In this document: in pieces, positions 43,616-56,133 of the stretch
Layout: each line of letters starts with the position of its first letter
Position numbering within the stretch: the stretch's first letter is position 1
From: Azadirachta indica
Taxonomy: Eukaryota > Streptophyta > Magnoliopsida > Sapindales > Meliaceae
Reading direction: 5' to 3'
DNA length: 64,000 nucleotides
Assembly: GCA_022749755.1 (NCBI GenBank)
Contig: CM040451.1
Span: 3,114,871 to 3,178,870, forward strand
Program-made: the position numbers and the translations under genes
The notes under the pieces: model-generated
Database searches by the model: none
The model's input: the letters and a program-made list of their open reading frames with translations, nothing else
Told to the model about the DNA's origin: nothing

Positions 43616-45600
43616 AACGAAAATTTTCAATTTTCAATGATGGAAAATACTCATCAAAAGTTATTCCCAACGTGTGTAAGTCCTAACTCCTTCCAACTTT
43701 CCCTCTCTTTCTCTTTCTCTAAATTACCGTTTATAAATGAGTGATATACACATTAATAAAAATTTTATGAAGCATGCATGTATGGCAACGCATATTATAT
43801 ACATATTTACACATGTATTTATAAAAATGAGTGTCGTTGTATATATAAATATGAAAAAAATGAACATGAGAGGGTCTTACACGTCTTCTTCTTTTTCACC
43901 CGATATGCATATGTGCATTTGCGTTTATACCTTCATTATCCTAATCAAGATCTTACTTGGCTGGATAAGGCGCTTAAAGTTGCTTGCCAAATTCAAGGCG
44001 ACGAATGAGGGAAACGAAATGGTGAGGGCGATTGCCGTCCTGAACTCTTGGGGACAAGAATGAGAATGACAAAGCTGTCGACGATCCCGAGAACCCGACT
44101 AGTAATGAAGGTGCTGAAACTGTCTCTCTTAAGAGGGCTTCCCTACATGTTTCTACTGATACCATTTAGTATAGTTATATTTCCTTTTTGTTCATCACCT
44201 GACTTGCCCTCTTGAAAAGGTTAACTCTGGAGATCGGATGATGAAAACTTATGACGGTTTACTTTGGCTTTGCTCGGGTTAAATATTGGATTTTTATTTA
44301 GTTTTTCGTTATGCGGGGCCATTTTTGTCACATGTTTAATATGCCACGAGTAGTTTTATATATCATGAATCCAGGATTTATTTTGAAGTTCGATGTGATT
44401 TGAAACGGTAATTCCATAAATTTCATTCGTAAATGACTGTTGCTTCATAGTTATAGTACAACCCGAAGAAAGTCGAGGTCGCTCTCGGATATGCTTTAAA
44501 GGTAATCATCAGTCAGTCAAATTCATCACCATCCGCGTATGAAGAAGAAAAACGTGTGCTAAGCATTAACAGTCTGATTCATGAGAAAGAATTAATTCTT
44601 CATTACACCGAAAAGAAAACCTCATTATATGTGGGGGCAATGTTAAGTGCATTGCACATGGCTCATCATCATTATATATATATATATATATATTTATATA
44701 TAATATTATACAGAAGCAATGCTCGCTTGATTTTACGGGGGCAATGTAAGGTGCATTGCACAGGCTCCCCGTTTTTTTTTATATATATAATATGTATTGT
44801 GTGCTATGTAACATTTATGTTTATGGATTCTTCGCTGATTTCTACTGACATTTAAGACCATTTGATACCTTTCTGCTTGATTTTCAGCATTCGAATCTCC
44901 CTTACTTATGTTTGATGTACAAGTATGTATGCAAACTGCGTACGTAACTGTATGTGCATGTAATGCTTTTTGCATTTTATTCTTTTTGGTCCCCGTTATG
45001 CCTATGGGTATAAAAGCGCTCGTGCTTATGTGCACATGTATGCCGGTCGTCGGGACATCGCGTTTTATCTTGTTCATGGGGATGTCGAGAGTTAGTCATC
45101 CTTTATGCGCATGCAAATGCTTGTGCTCGTACGCAGCCTGTTAGAAAAATGTGAAATCCTATTTCGTATATGTACTAATATGCATGTTCACATGCACATA
45201 GGTTTGCCTGCTTCATATTCGGATATACCTTTTTCGTCAAGACGGTAGGATCTCCTTATTATTCTGCACGTCCGCATGCACACATATGTATGTGTATTAT
45301 AGCTACAAAGATGTTTCTTGTCGGGATGGCAGGACCTCGGTGCTAACCTGTGTGTGTTTATACGTGCATGTATGCTAGTTGTCGATATTTCGGGATGTAT
45401 TCATTCTTCGCTCTTAACATATGTATCTGTGCATGGGTCGTCGGTGCATCAGGAATTAATTGTGCTTTGCGCCTAACACATATATCTACTTGCACACTGA
45501 CTTGTGTGTCATACCCATACGTTACATTAGTTCTCCGGATGTCAGGATCACGGTAAGTTGTTGTTGTGTCCTTTTTTCTTTTATTTTTCTTTTAACCAGT
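43616..45600 (+). other. unusual GT/CA-rich insert with coding remnants, unassigned
   Basis: About 2 kb of higher-GC DNA not repeated elsewhere in the window. At 43,935-44,168 the plus strand reads, with two frame breaks, LHYPNQDLTWLDKALKVAC, then NEMVRAIAVLNS, then DKNENDKAVDDPENPT and SLKRASLHVSTDTI before a TAG. This looks like a decayed coding exon of a protein I do not recognise. NPKKVEVALGYALK followed by GTAATC at about 44,460-44,505 looks like another exon. From 44,920 to 45,550 the DNA is rich in TGCATGTATGC and GTCGTCGG-type phrases in loose tandem. Confidence 0.4.
44633..44767. repeat. paired 31-bp repeat with internal hairpin
   Basis: GGGGGCAATGTTAAGTGCAT (first 20 bases) at 44,633 and GGGGGCAATGTAAGGTGCAT at 44,737 are the starts of two near-identical copies. 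Both go on through TGCACA. Each holds GCAATG...CATTGC, a 6-bp stem with a 7-8 base loop. An AT microsatellite lies between them. Confidence 0.75.
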
Positions 45601-46160
45601 TGAGCGAAACCCTAAGCCATGCGCGTCTCTATCTTTAACTTTGAAATGTGAATTGGGATGTGATCATGCCCGTTGCGTGGATTGACTTTCAGAAAAAATG
45701 AAAAGTCTGGTGGTTTGTTGTTTGATTTGATTTAAGTGGGTGGTCGGGTTGCAGCTTGTAAGCTTTCAACTAAATTTATGTGGAATTAGATCGAGGTTGA
45801 GAGACTTTGACAACAATCAATAATGAATGGAGAACTAACGTGTATGTGGATGGTAAATTTACTCAAAAGATTGTGTCAGGTAGAGTTTTTCTGAAATTCA
45901 ACGTGTTCATATATATTAAAATATATAACGAATGTAGATATTACATAAAGTGGCATATAATCACTAGATTCTCTGTCAAGTTCACCTATGACATTAATTT
46001 TGTATAGACAGAAAGCGATGAGGTTTGATTGGAAAAAGAAAAAAAAAAAGTTAGAAGAATTTAATAGTTTAGCTACTAGCCTAATGGATGTATGGTGACC
46101 TTCGTAAAGTATTTTCACGGGTTCTGTCAACCTTATTTTCATTTATAAAAATGTTGAGGT
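45601..46160. other. intergenic DNA
   Basis: No gene is supported. The 66-codon frame at 45,807-46,007 has no family signal. A splice-acceptor-like TTGACTTTCAG precedes 45,694, but no exon follows convincingly. Confidence 0.45.
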
Positions 46161-46860
46161 AATAGTTACTTGGGATGTTGGTGCTATTATTACCATGCCC
46201 ATCGTCCTTCAATCTGAATATCCATTTGTTGCTCAAGGTGCCTTTTACCATGCCCATCTCATATGTGTTATTTTTCAAAAGGAATCTCATTTCTTTCTTC
46301 ATGGATTCCATCCACTTTTGTTTGTCTTTGTAAGTTAGCAACTGTAGAAAACTTTCCGGCTCTCATTTTTCAGTGAGAAGAACATTATTTATCGGCGGGT
46401 ATTTTTTAGATGACTTTCACTCTTTGATCTGATGGTTGTTCATCATTATCTTCTTCATCATCATCATTAGGTTGAATTTGAATTTCATTGCTACTTTTAA
46501 CTCTTCATCCATTACCTGTTACTGAGAAGGACTTAGTCCAATTGTGGTTTTTTTGAAGTTACTAATCCTTTTCAGAATTTTCAGCTGTTTGATCTTTATA
46601 ATAGACAATATCTCTACTTCTCATAATTATTTCTTTTCTAGAATCCAAAATTTGTATACGAATTCTTCGTCTCTATAGCAAAATAAAGATGCATCAAATG
46701 GCCTTGTCGTCAAATTTCAATTGTTGTTTTTGGTCATGTGCATAAAAGCCTTGCAACCAAATAACTTTAAATAAGAGTAGGAAACATCTTTGCCAGTCCA
46801 TACTTTCTCTAAAATGTCTAATCCCAAACGAACTAAATTAATGGATGCATATGAGGAATT
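46161..46860 (-). pseudogene. Tnt1-like copia pol fragment (copy C)
   Basis: The minus strand carries the reverse-transcriptase start (KDKQKWMESMKKEMRFLLKNN, cut here to 20 or fewer by position: 46,240-46,330) with KWIFRLKDDG, followed downward by rearranged pieces. Upward, at 46,640-46,860, come post-integrase and integrase remnants. It is the shortest copia copy, with its 3' half missing. It keeps the WMESMKKEM and NNTYEMG stretch that the other copies have largely lost. Confidence 0.75.
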
Positions 46861-47440
46861 ACACAGTGCTTTTGAGAAAATGATTTCAAAGAATTGCGTG
46901 CTTAAAATGCAAATTAACGCATTAACTAATGAAATTATTTCTCTAAAAGAGTAACATCATGCATTAACTGGAGAAAATAGTACCTTGAAAGAATCACATT
47001 ATCTTTTGAAAAAGAGAAGAAAATGCTTTGGATTAAATGGCTTGTAAATCATATTGTGGTTCTACGTCTTTAAGATCATTCTTGTCTTTCATATTTTTAT
47101 TATTTGGGTTTTGTATGGAATAATCCTTTGAATCATATTTAGAGTTCCATTTATCATATGATGGCCATTTCTTTTAAAATTTTGAAGATCACGCACTTAG
47201 CTTTGTTATCAATATTCAATGTTATTATTTTTGTTTTTGATGATGCCAAAGAGAGAGAAAAATAAGTGTCTTCCGTATTGGAACCTTTTTTTGGTATTTT
47301 TGGTTTTTAAGCTTGATTATGTGAAGTTGAGATGAATTTTGATTGCGGTAGTTGTGTAGTTGAGTTAAGCTTATGTAGAAGTGCCTCTTTTTATAAAAGT
47401 GCATGGAGTATGTACATATATATATATATATATGTATATG

Positions 47441-47472
<32 letters not shown>

Positions 47473-47575
47473 TGTATATTAGAGAGAGGTTTTGCTTAAA
47501 TATATAGGGGGGGAGATTAAATCATTATCAAGAAAACCTCTATACAGGTCAACAGTTTTATCATCATTAAAAAGT
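46861..47575 (+). pseudogene. gag-like coiled-coil remnant with variable microsatellite (copy C)
   Basis: Homologous to 24,261-24,950. The coiled-coil text is best preserved here: INALTNEIISLKE, a stop, HHALTGENSTLKES. TTTTTGATGATGCCAAAG lies at about 47,233, and the polypurine-like AAAAAGTGGGAGATTATTG at 47,569-47,587. The microsatellite (47,414-47,478) is TA followed by TATG units. Confidence 0.55.
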
Positions 47576-48925
47576 GGGAGATTATTGATCTTAATGTCAC
47601 ATAACTTTGGTTTTCATATTCACAAAATGAATCGTCCAGTTAAAAAAATGAAAAAGGAAGATTCAAACTTAATTTATGAAGTTAGGATACAAGCCTGGAA
47701 GATGGTATTCTTTATGAATTTTTTTGTATGGGCTTGTACTCTTATAAGTGCGTTTTGCATTGATAGAAAGCTTAAGGTGTTTTATGCAAATCATTTGTTT
47801 TGTGAAAAACTAGAATTAAATACAAATTTTTGAAAACGTGAATTTCTACGACTAAATTGCAAAGTTTACAAAGTTTGAAAACAGAAGGATTGCAAAATTG
47901 GGTGGTAAGGTAGGTCAGCCGAATTTGCCATCCGATCTAGGCTTTTGATTTGCCTATTCAGTTGACCGAATATGCAATCCGGTTAACTAAATCACACAAA
48001 AATTGAATAGTTTATCTCTTAATGGCTAGTTTTGAGGCTCCAAAATCTTTGATTCTTGATGGCTAGATAAAGGTTAAAATAGATAGTCTGTGTATAGTCA
48101 CTCACGGCCTGACAACTTGTGGTGGTGTATTCCATAATCAAAGGTCTGCTTTCTCATGATTCTAGTAGTTTTCCCTATTACCATTTTTGTGCTTTCATTG
48201 TTTTGTGCCTTTTTTCTCTTTATTTTAATACATATTGCCTTCATTGGCTTGCTTCGAAAACAGAAAGATAAAAAAAGGTTAGATTTTGAAGCAATTATAA
48301 AAGCAGACTTTTCATTCTATTCATATGAATTTTCTAAGCTTATTTTCAAAAATCCTAAAATTCACAACACATTAAACTTACATTCTTGAGCTTAAGTTCG
48401 TGCAACACACATTAGAATCACCAAGTACATTCAACTTCATTATTTACCCTTTTGGAGATTAATCTTGTAAGTTGTTTTTTATCATTCTTTTTCGATTTTT
48501 TATTATAAGTGAAAGTGATAGGTCTTTTGCTTGGTTGAGTGAGATTGTAAGTGTTTGGAGTGAGTCAAACATTGTAAGTGTTATAGAATACCATCAATTC
48601 TTGGTCGTTGAGTGTTTGGGGGCTAGCAAATAGTTGTAAAGGTTGAAGGGAATTATAATTCCTTTGATTGTATTTTGATGTCTTGTGGGATCAAAAACTT
48701 AGTATTAGTAAACTGTTCAAGTGGAGCATGAATGAGTGGATGTACACCGTGTGTGTTTACTAAATTACTATAAATTTGGTGTTCAATCTCTCAACTCTAT
48801 CTCCTTTTACATTATTGCATATATTGTATTTTATGTGTTTGAGTTATAATTTGATTTTGTTGTTAATATTTGTTCAAAACACAAGTCACTCCCCCTCTTG
48901 GGTTGCTAAGTAGTATTTCAAGTTT
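47576..48925 (+). repeat. chimeric copia-like LTR (copy C left, copy A right)
   Basis: Up to about 47,978 this LTR differs from copy A at roughly one base in ten. From there on it is almost identical to copy A, including the deleted form of the LINE RNase H piece (about 48,075-48,290). It therefore contains the junction of the 22.6-kb tandem duplication. Confidence 0.7.
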
Positions 48926-48955
48926 AGACATTACGAAAAACAAATAAAACTTGTT

Positions 48956-49234
48956 TTATGTGAACAAAAGCAAAGAAGACATTTTAGGTACTTTGCTCAA
49001 CTCAGTTTTTATATTTTCAAATTTAGAACTTCTATTACCTTTTAGATCTATCCATGGATGAAAAGAATCTTTCAAAAAAGTAGAGCATAGTGATAATACA
49101 TATTTGTTACGTATCACAATCAACCCAGGCATCAAATTAACTAAGAAGATATCAGAAAGATAGAGCACTAAGTTGTGATAATTATAATACAATACCTGCA
49201 TTGATAAATAAAAGAGCATTCCTAGGATGCTCAT
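48956..49234 (-). other. open frame downstream of PP2 copy 2, probably not coding
   Basis: Identical to the frame at 26,320-26,598 and subject to the same doubts: no domain, and conservation explained by the recent duplication. Confidence 0.2.
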
Positions 49235-49340
49235 TATTTATTACAACTAAAATTACAATCTTATTTAAGTCCCGAGACATTTATTTAAAGTAACGTAATT
49301 GATTGTCTCGGTTGACTATTCTGAAGCCATCAAAGCATGA

Positions 49341-49901
49341 TTAATTCTTTGGGCGAATAATGACACTTTTGATGATAATTCCTTTCTTCGATTCCGAGTC
49401 CTCACTTCCACGCAGATAGATTTCAATCTCAGTAATTCCTTTCTTTTCCTCTTCAGATGGAGCACTAATCTCAGCAACTAGGATCTCTTTCCATTCGTAT
49501 CTCACAGCAATTGCGGAAAACTTCTCCTCGCGTTCTTTCCGTGCTTTATCCGGTAAAACAAGTCCCAGCTTCACCGGCTTTTCCCATCCTTCAGCATCGC
49601 TCTTGATCATTATAACAAATACAACTTCATACTTAGTTGTAGAAGGTAGAGTTTTGGTGTCAAATTTTGCCTTTACTTCAAGAAAATGTATTTCATTTAG
49701 TTCAGCCGCATCCTCAGGCTTATTAGGACTGCAAATCAAAAGTCGTAAATTAATTACATATAATAGAAATTTAGTCTTTCATTAATTATTAATAATTACA
49801 TACCTTTGACCTTCCACATGAACCCAATTCCAGTAGCGACTCTCATCTCCCCCGACGATTTCCATATCCCTTGGCAGCAACGTCTTCGACTCGGACCCCA
49901 T
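49341..49901 (-). CDS. phloem protein 2-like lectin (PP2-A type), copy 2
   Basis: This is a second intact PP2 gene, with exons 49,901-49,804 and 49,728-49,341 and the same 75-bp intron. The 161-residue product is identical to copy 1, as are the intron, leader and TATA box, so the pair must be very young or recently homogenised. The lectin-domain landmarks are as in copy 1 (YWNWV, GWEKPVKLGL, YEWKEI, KKGIIIKS). Both genes could be expressed from equivalent promoters, which would simply double dosage. Upstream at 50.2 kb the same R array begins, but its R1 unit differs by a patch of about 50 changes. Confidence 0.92.
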
Positions 49902-49961
49902 ATTGTTCACTGCTAGTTAGCTCTTAACAATTACGTGCTTGGTTCTTCCAGGCAATGCCAC

Positions 49962-49968
49962 TTATATA
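49962..49968 (-). promoter_or_regulatory. TATA box of PP2 copy 2
   Basis: TATATAA on the minus strand, 61 bp upstream of the ATG at 49,901, in the same context as copy 1. Confidence 0.65.
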
Positions 49969-49975
49969 CACAACA

Positions 49976-50220
49976 TGGGAGGACAAATGAGTAATTCATA
50001 CTAACTGATGTGGATGATGATGTATTAATTACTATATATTTTGATTAAAAAGTATAGCCATTAAATTAGAGTAGGTAAACTTAACAATTTGCCATGATGT
50101 TAGGTAAGTATTGTATTAATTAATTTACTTTTAATAGAACTTTAATAGAACTGAAATTGCACACCATTTGTATGTCCAGTAAATAAATTTTAGTAATTTA
50201 GATATATATTTTAAAATTCA
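49976..50220. other. upstream region of PP2 copy 2
   Basis: Non-coding DNA, nearly identical to 27,340-27,584. Confidence 0.6.
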
Positions 50221-52158
50221 TTAATCATAAAATTAGGAGAGAGAACTTGTAATGTAGATACTATTTTTTATTGGATAATTTTATTAAGAACTGTTCTGCC
50301 CAATTTTTCTTCTATAAGAGTGCTAATTCCTAAATCAATAATAAAAAAAAAAAATAATTATTTTAATGTTTGTTGTATCATATTTAGGCAGTATTTATTT
50401 TCTTATTTGAACTTTAAATATAATTAAAATTTAAATTTAACTAAAATCTAAATTTGAATGATATGTTTGTTTTTTTACTTTAAAGTATCAGAAAACAAAT
50501 TTACACATATCCAATACCAACAATTCCAATATATTTTTTAAAAGAATAAAAGCAATTTTTAAGAAAGAAAAATGTAATAAAGTATATTACATAATAAGTA
50601 ATAAAAGTATAACGTTCAACATTAATTTACACATGCACTATTTGTATAAAAATTTATTTATGCTATTCTAGAAATATAGCTTTCAATCCCATTTCAAAGA
50701 AATTCCATATATCATTAATATGCAATGTCTGGATCAACATTAAAGATCACTAAAAACAAATAAATTTGTCTCTCTTTCCTTTGTGATATAAGATTTGTTT
50801 TTATTATCATTTCACATTTCTCTTTCATTCATTTGTCACTATAAGGTGAGGACAAAGGGAGTCTTTCATTATTGTTGTAGCTGTCTCATTATGTGGAAAT
50901 GGAAAAAAGAGAATCTTTGGAAGTCCAAACAAGTACAGAGTAGGTATAAATTTTATAATTATCTTTCAATCATGTTACTTACCTCATATTATCTTAGGGC
51001 TATTAAGGATTGATCTACCGTCTTCTTTCATTTGTTTTTATTAATTTTTAACCCTTACACTCATAAATGCAAATGTAATTGTTTGATGACTATTATTTTT
51101 TTAAGTGACTTGTATCTTAATTATTCAATTAAAATTAAATAATTAAGATAGAGTAATTTTGGAAGCCAAAATAAATATAGAGTAGGTATAAATTTTATAA
51201 TTGTCTTTTGATCTAGTCACTTAACTCATATTGTATTAGAGGTTATTAAATATTCATCTACAGTCTTTTTATTAAATTTTTTCCGGTACACTGATAAATG
51301 TAATTGTAAGAGTTAAATGATTATTAGTATTTTACGTGATTAGTTTTGTAATTATTCAATTAAAATTAATATATAACGATTAGTTAGTTGACATTCTTTA
51401 ATATAAGTTTATGTTAATATTTTTGGCATGACTATATTCTTTTTAATTTCATGCGCTGATAATGATAAATAATATATGGTTCATGTTCTAACATTTTATA
51501 GTTTGTTAGATCCAAAAATAAAAATCTTAATTCTACGTAGAATGATAGAAATGTTACCTAGTCTAGCTTGCCAAATTATTTCCTTAGACAATAAAGAACC
51601 TAAATATTTCCTAATAAGGAAAAGAAAAAGGAAAAATCCCCATTACCCCTGATGTTTGGGCAAAATATCAAGTTGCCCAATAATGTTTGAGAAATATCTC
51701 AACAGCATCCTAATCTTTGAACAATCTAGCTTTTGATCTTACATGAACTTTTTTAGACGACGAAATTAAATGGAGGATAGGGATAATGAGATATTTTTCA
51801 AACAATAAACGAAAAACAAGTAGCTAGCCCAAATAACAGGAGGATAATAAAGTCAATGAGTCTGGTACACCACATCATCTTTGATCTTATTGAATAAAGA
51901 TAAGTTATTTAGATACTTACTATCAAATTTTACCAATCATTAAACTGGGAGAGAGAAGCTTTAATGTACGTGCTACATGTGTATATTTTGTGATAATCTT
52001 ACTGAACTTGTTATTAGTTGTTATTTTTAAAATGATACTATGGCTACTCCTCCAAAATTCGTATAAAATAAGCCTATTAGGCCTAAAGATTTTCCTCCAC
52101 CTTTGTCGGAAAACACATTGAATGAATATTAGTTATTTACGCAATTATTTTGAAGTTT
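50221..52158. repeat. ~1.9-kb repeat R1, second copy
   Basis: Counterpart of 27,585-29,514. The portion 50,781-51,775 differs from copy 1 at about 50 positions, while both flanks are nearly identical. Confidence 0.85.
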
Positions 52159-54085
52159 ACCAAATCATGGAATGTAAACTTTAATGTACGTTCTATTTTT
52201 TTATTGTATAATTTTATTAGAAAATATCTTCCTTTAATTCTTTTTTTATAAAATTGATAATTCTTAAACAATAAATAAATAAATACTCCTCTTAATTTCT
52301 ATTATTTCATATTGAGGCAAATAGTGTATTAATTACCTGCTAGCAATTAATAATGCAAAGTCATAGCTTAAGAAACATATTTATTTATTTTTTAATTTAA
52401 CCTTCTACTATTTTTCATTTATACATTGCATTTAATATAGCACTTATAAAAATTTAGTATGCAAATTAATATACATTATATTATATCATTATCACATTTC
52501 CAATAATTTTTATAAGAAAACAAATTTTTAAGAAAGTAAAAATAATTTAACTATATTATAAAAAATAAGTAATAAAAATATAACATTCTATATTATTTTA
52601 CACAAATAGAATTGACATAAAAATTTATTTATGCGATGCCAGAAATATGGCTCTCAATCCCATTCAATGAAACTCCATATAAGATTAACATGCGATGTCT
52701 GGATCAACATTAGTGATCAATAAAAACAAATAAATTTGTCTTTCTTTCATATGTGAAATAAGATTTTATTTTTATTGTGGTTTCACATTTCTCTTTCATC
52801 CATTTGTCATTATAAGGCGAGGATAAAAGGAGTCTTTCATTGTTGTTGTAGCAGTTTGATTGTGTGGGAATAAAGAGAAAAGACAAACTTTGGAAGTCAG
52901 AACAAATACAGAGTAGGTGTAAATTTTGTAATTCTCTGGAAGAACTTGTCACTTATATTGTATTAGAGGTTATTAAATATTCATCTACTGCCTTTTTCTA
53001 TTTTTTGTTAAACTTTTGTCTGTGCACTCATAAATGTAAATGTAAAGTTCTACGATTATTAGTATTTTCCGTGACTAGTTGTATAATTATTCAATTAAAA
53101 TTAATGTATAACGATAAGTTAATTAAGAACGACTATTCTAGAGTAGGTACAGCTATTAATTTAATGTAGGTAAATTAAATGTAATATATTTATACTTAAA
53201 GAACGGTTTGCAGGCCATGGCCAAATCTAATTTGAGAATCGAGTTTTTCTCGTTTTCCTTTTTTTCATACCCGTTATTTTGAAAAAGAAAAGGGTTAGTC
53301 TTCGGCTATTCTGGTTGTCAAATTGATTTATGTTGAGAATTTTTTTTTTTTTTACCTTTGTCTTTACATAAAACATTAATAATTATATAATCTCTAACCC
53401 ATGATGCATAATATAAGTTTTATTTTAATTATTTTTGTTTGACTATATATATATTTTTTAATTTTCCGTGTTGATAATGATATATAATATATGGTTCATC
53501 TTCCAACATTTTATTTTTTGTTATATCCAAAAATAAAAAGTCTTAATTCTACTTAAAAATAAAGAAACTAAATATTTGCTAGTGACGAAAAAAAGGGGCA
53601 AACTATCATGTTGCCTAATAATGTTTGAGAAACATCTTGACACAGTCCTGTTCTTTGAACGTTTCAGCTTTTGACCTTACATGAATGTTTGAAACACAAA
53701 GGTAATGAGGTATTTTTCAAATAATAAACGAAAAATGGGTGGTTAGCCCAAATAAGAAGAGGATAGTAAAGTCAATCAGTCTGGTGCACCCCATCATCTT
53801 TGATCCTATGGAATACGTATTACTTATTTAGACAGTTACTATGAAAATTTGCCAATCGTTATACCAGGAGAGAGAAGATTTAATATACATACTATATATT
53901 TATATATAATAATCTTATTGAAGTTGTTCAACTTTGTTGCTTAGTAGTTGTTATTTTTTACAGTGATACTATTACTACTCCAAAATTCTATACAATAAGT
54001 CTATTAGGCCTGAAGATTTTCTTTCATGTTTGATGGTAAGGCTATTTAATGAACATTAGTTATTTACACATTTATTTTGAAGCTT
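52159..54085. repeat. ~1.9-kb repeat R2, second copy
   Basis: Counterpart of 29,515-31,442 with only a few single-base indels and substitutions, for example in homopolymers near 52,200 and 53,340. Confidence 0.85.
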
Positions 54086-55660
54086 ACCAAATCACGAAAC
54101 ATACACTTTAATGTTCATACTATATTTTTATTGTATTATTTTGTTAGAAAATATTTACCTTTAATTATATTTTATAAAATTGATAATTATTAAATAATAA
54201 ATAAATAAATACTCCTCTTAATTTTTATTATTTCTTGTTGAGGCAAATGGTATATTAATTACCTCCTATCAAGTAATAATGCAAAATCAAAGCTGAAGCA
54301 ACATATTTATTTATTTTTTAATTTAACCTTTTATTATGTTTCATTTATACATTGCATTTAATGTAGCAATTATAGAAATTTAGTATACAAATTAATATAC
54401 ATTATGTTATCTCATTTTCACGTTTCCAATAATTTTTATAAGAAGAAAACAAATTTTTAAGAAAGTAAAAATCATTTCACTATATTATAAAATAAGTTAT
54501 AAAAATATAAAATAAGTAAAAAAATATAACGTTCTATATTATTTACACAAATAGAATTTGCACAAAAATTTATTTATGAGATTCCAGAATATAGCTCTCA
54601 AGCCCATTTCAAGAAATTCCATATGACATTAACATGCAATCTCTGGGTTGACATTAATGATCAATAAAAACAAATAAATTTGTCTCTTTTTCATTGTCGT
54701 TTCACATTTCTCTTTCATTCATTTGCTGTTATAAGGTGAGGACAAAGGGAATCTTTCATTATTGTTGTAGGAGTTTAATTGTGTGGGAATAAAAAACAAA
54801 AAAGACAAGCTTTGGAAACCAAAACAAATATAGAGTAGGTATAAATTTTACAATTGTCTTCGGATCTAGACACTTACCTCATTTGGTGTTAAGATTATTA
54901 AATATTCAACTACTGTCTTTTCCTATTTTTATCATTTTTTTCCATACACTCATAAATGTAAGTGTAAGAGTTGGATGATTATTAGTATTTTACGTGACTA
55001 GTTCAATAATTATTCAATTACAATTAATTTATAACGATTATTCAGTTAAGAACGACTATTCTTGAGTAGGTATAGCTGTTAATTTTATGTAGGTATACTA
55101 GATGTGATATATAAGATGATATTAGCTAATTTACGCTTGAAGAATGTTTTGCAGGTCTTGGCCAAATCTAATTTGAGAATTGACTTTTCCTCATTTTCCT
55201 TTTTGTCATACCCATTAATGTGAAAAAAAAAATGGTTAGTCTTTGGTTATTCTCATTTTATCTATCAAATTAATTCATGTTGAGTTTTTTTTTTTTTTTT
55301 ATAATCTTAGTTTTTACCTAAAACATTAGTAATTATATAATCTCTAACCCATGATGCATAATATAAGTTTTACTTTAGTTTTTTTGTCTGACTACCATTA
55401 TTTTTAATTTCCTGCGTTGATAATGATAAATAATATATGGTTCATGTTCTAACATTTTATATTTTTTTACATCCATAAAATCTTAATTCTAAGAATAATA
55501 GAATTATTACCTAGTTTAGTTGTATTATTTGGTTAGACCACATATTTCCGGCATATTTCTTAGTTAGTAAACAAACGGAAAATTCCATTGCCCTAATGTT
55601 TTGGCAAACTGTCATGCTGCCCAATAATGTTTGAGAAATACCTTGTCACTCTCACCAAAT
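54086..55660. repeat. ~1.9-kb repeat R3, second copy
   Basis: Counterpart of 31,443-33,015, nearly identical. It has the same truncation point. Confidence 0.85.
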
Positions 55661-55674
55661 AAAAAGTTAGTGAT

Positions 55675-56115
55675 TCGCTCTTATACCAATTGAAAATTTT
55701 CAGTAGTAACTATGTTGCCAATTTTACTTAATTAAATTAATTATTAACCAATGTTAATTAATTTCACAATTAATATAATCAATATGTCACAAATAAAATA
55801 ATGAACACACAAGATTTTAATATAGTTCGGAAATCCTAAATCTACATTTACAAGGCCACACCTTGAAAAAAATAATCCATTGAGAAATAAGATGATACAA
55901 ACACCAATAAACTTGTACAAAATAAAGGTTCCCCCTTTATTTGTAACTTGTGTAGGATCTTTTTAAATTGTCTTATTTCATGAGATTCCTTCGCTTTTGA
56001 GGTTATTGAACTCCTTTCAATGAACATGGTTTCTTCTCCAAGAGAAAATTAAGTTTCTCTCCCGAAGAACACTAAATAAATGTCTCCATAACACTTAAAA
56101 GAACTAAATCCTTAG
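55675..56115 (-). repeat. LTR-like fragment T, second copy
   Basis: Counterpart of 33,030-33,475, differing mainly by a shortened T-run near 55,962. Confidence 0.5.
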
Positions 56116-56133
56116 AATAATAGAAATGTTACC

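Noticed and set aside
44733..45077. 114-codon minus-strand frame and overlapping plus-strand frames
   Set aside because: The stretch is made of loose GT/CA-rich repeats that happen to lack stops; no domain or start context supports a protein.
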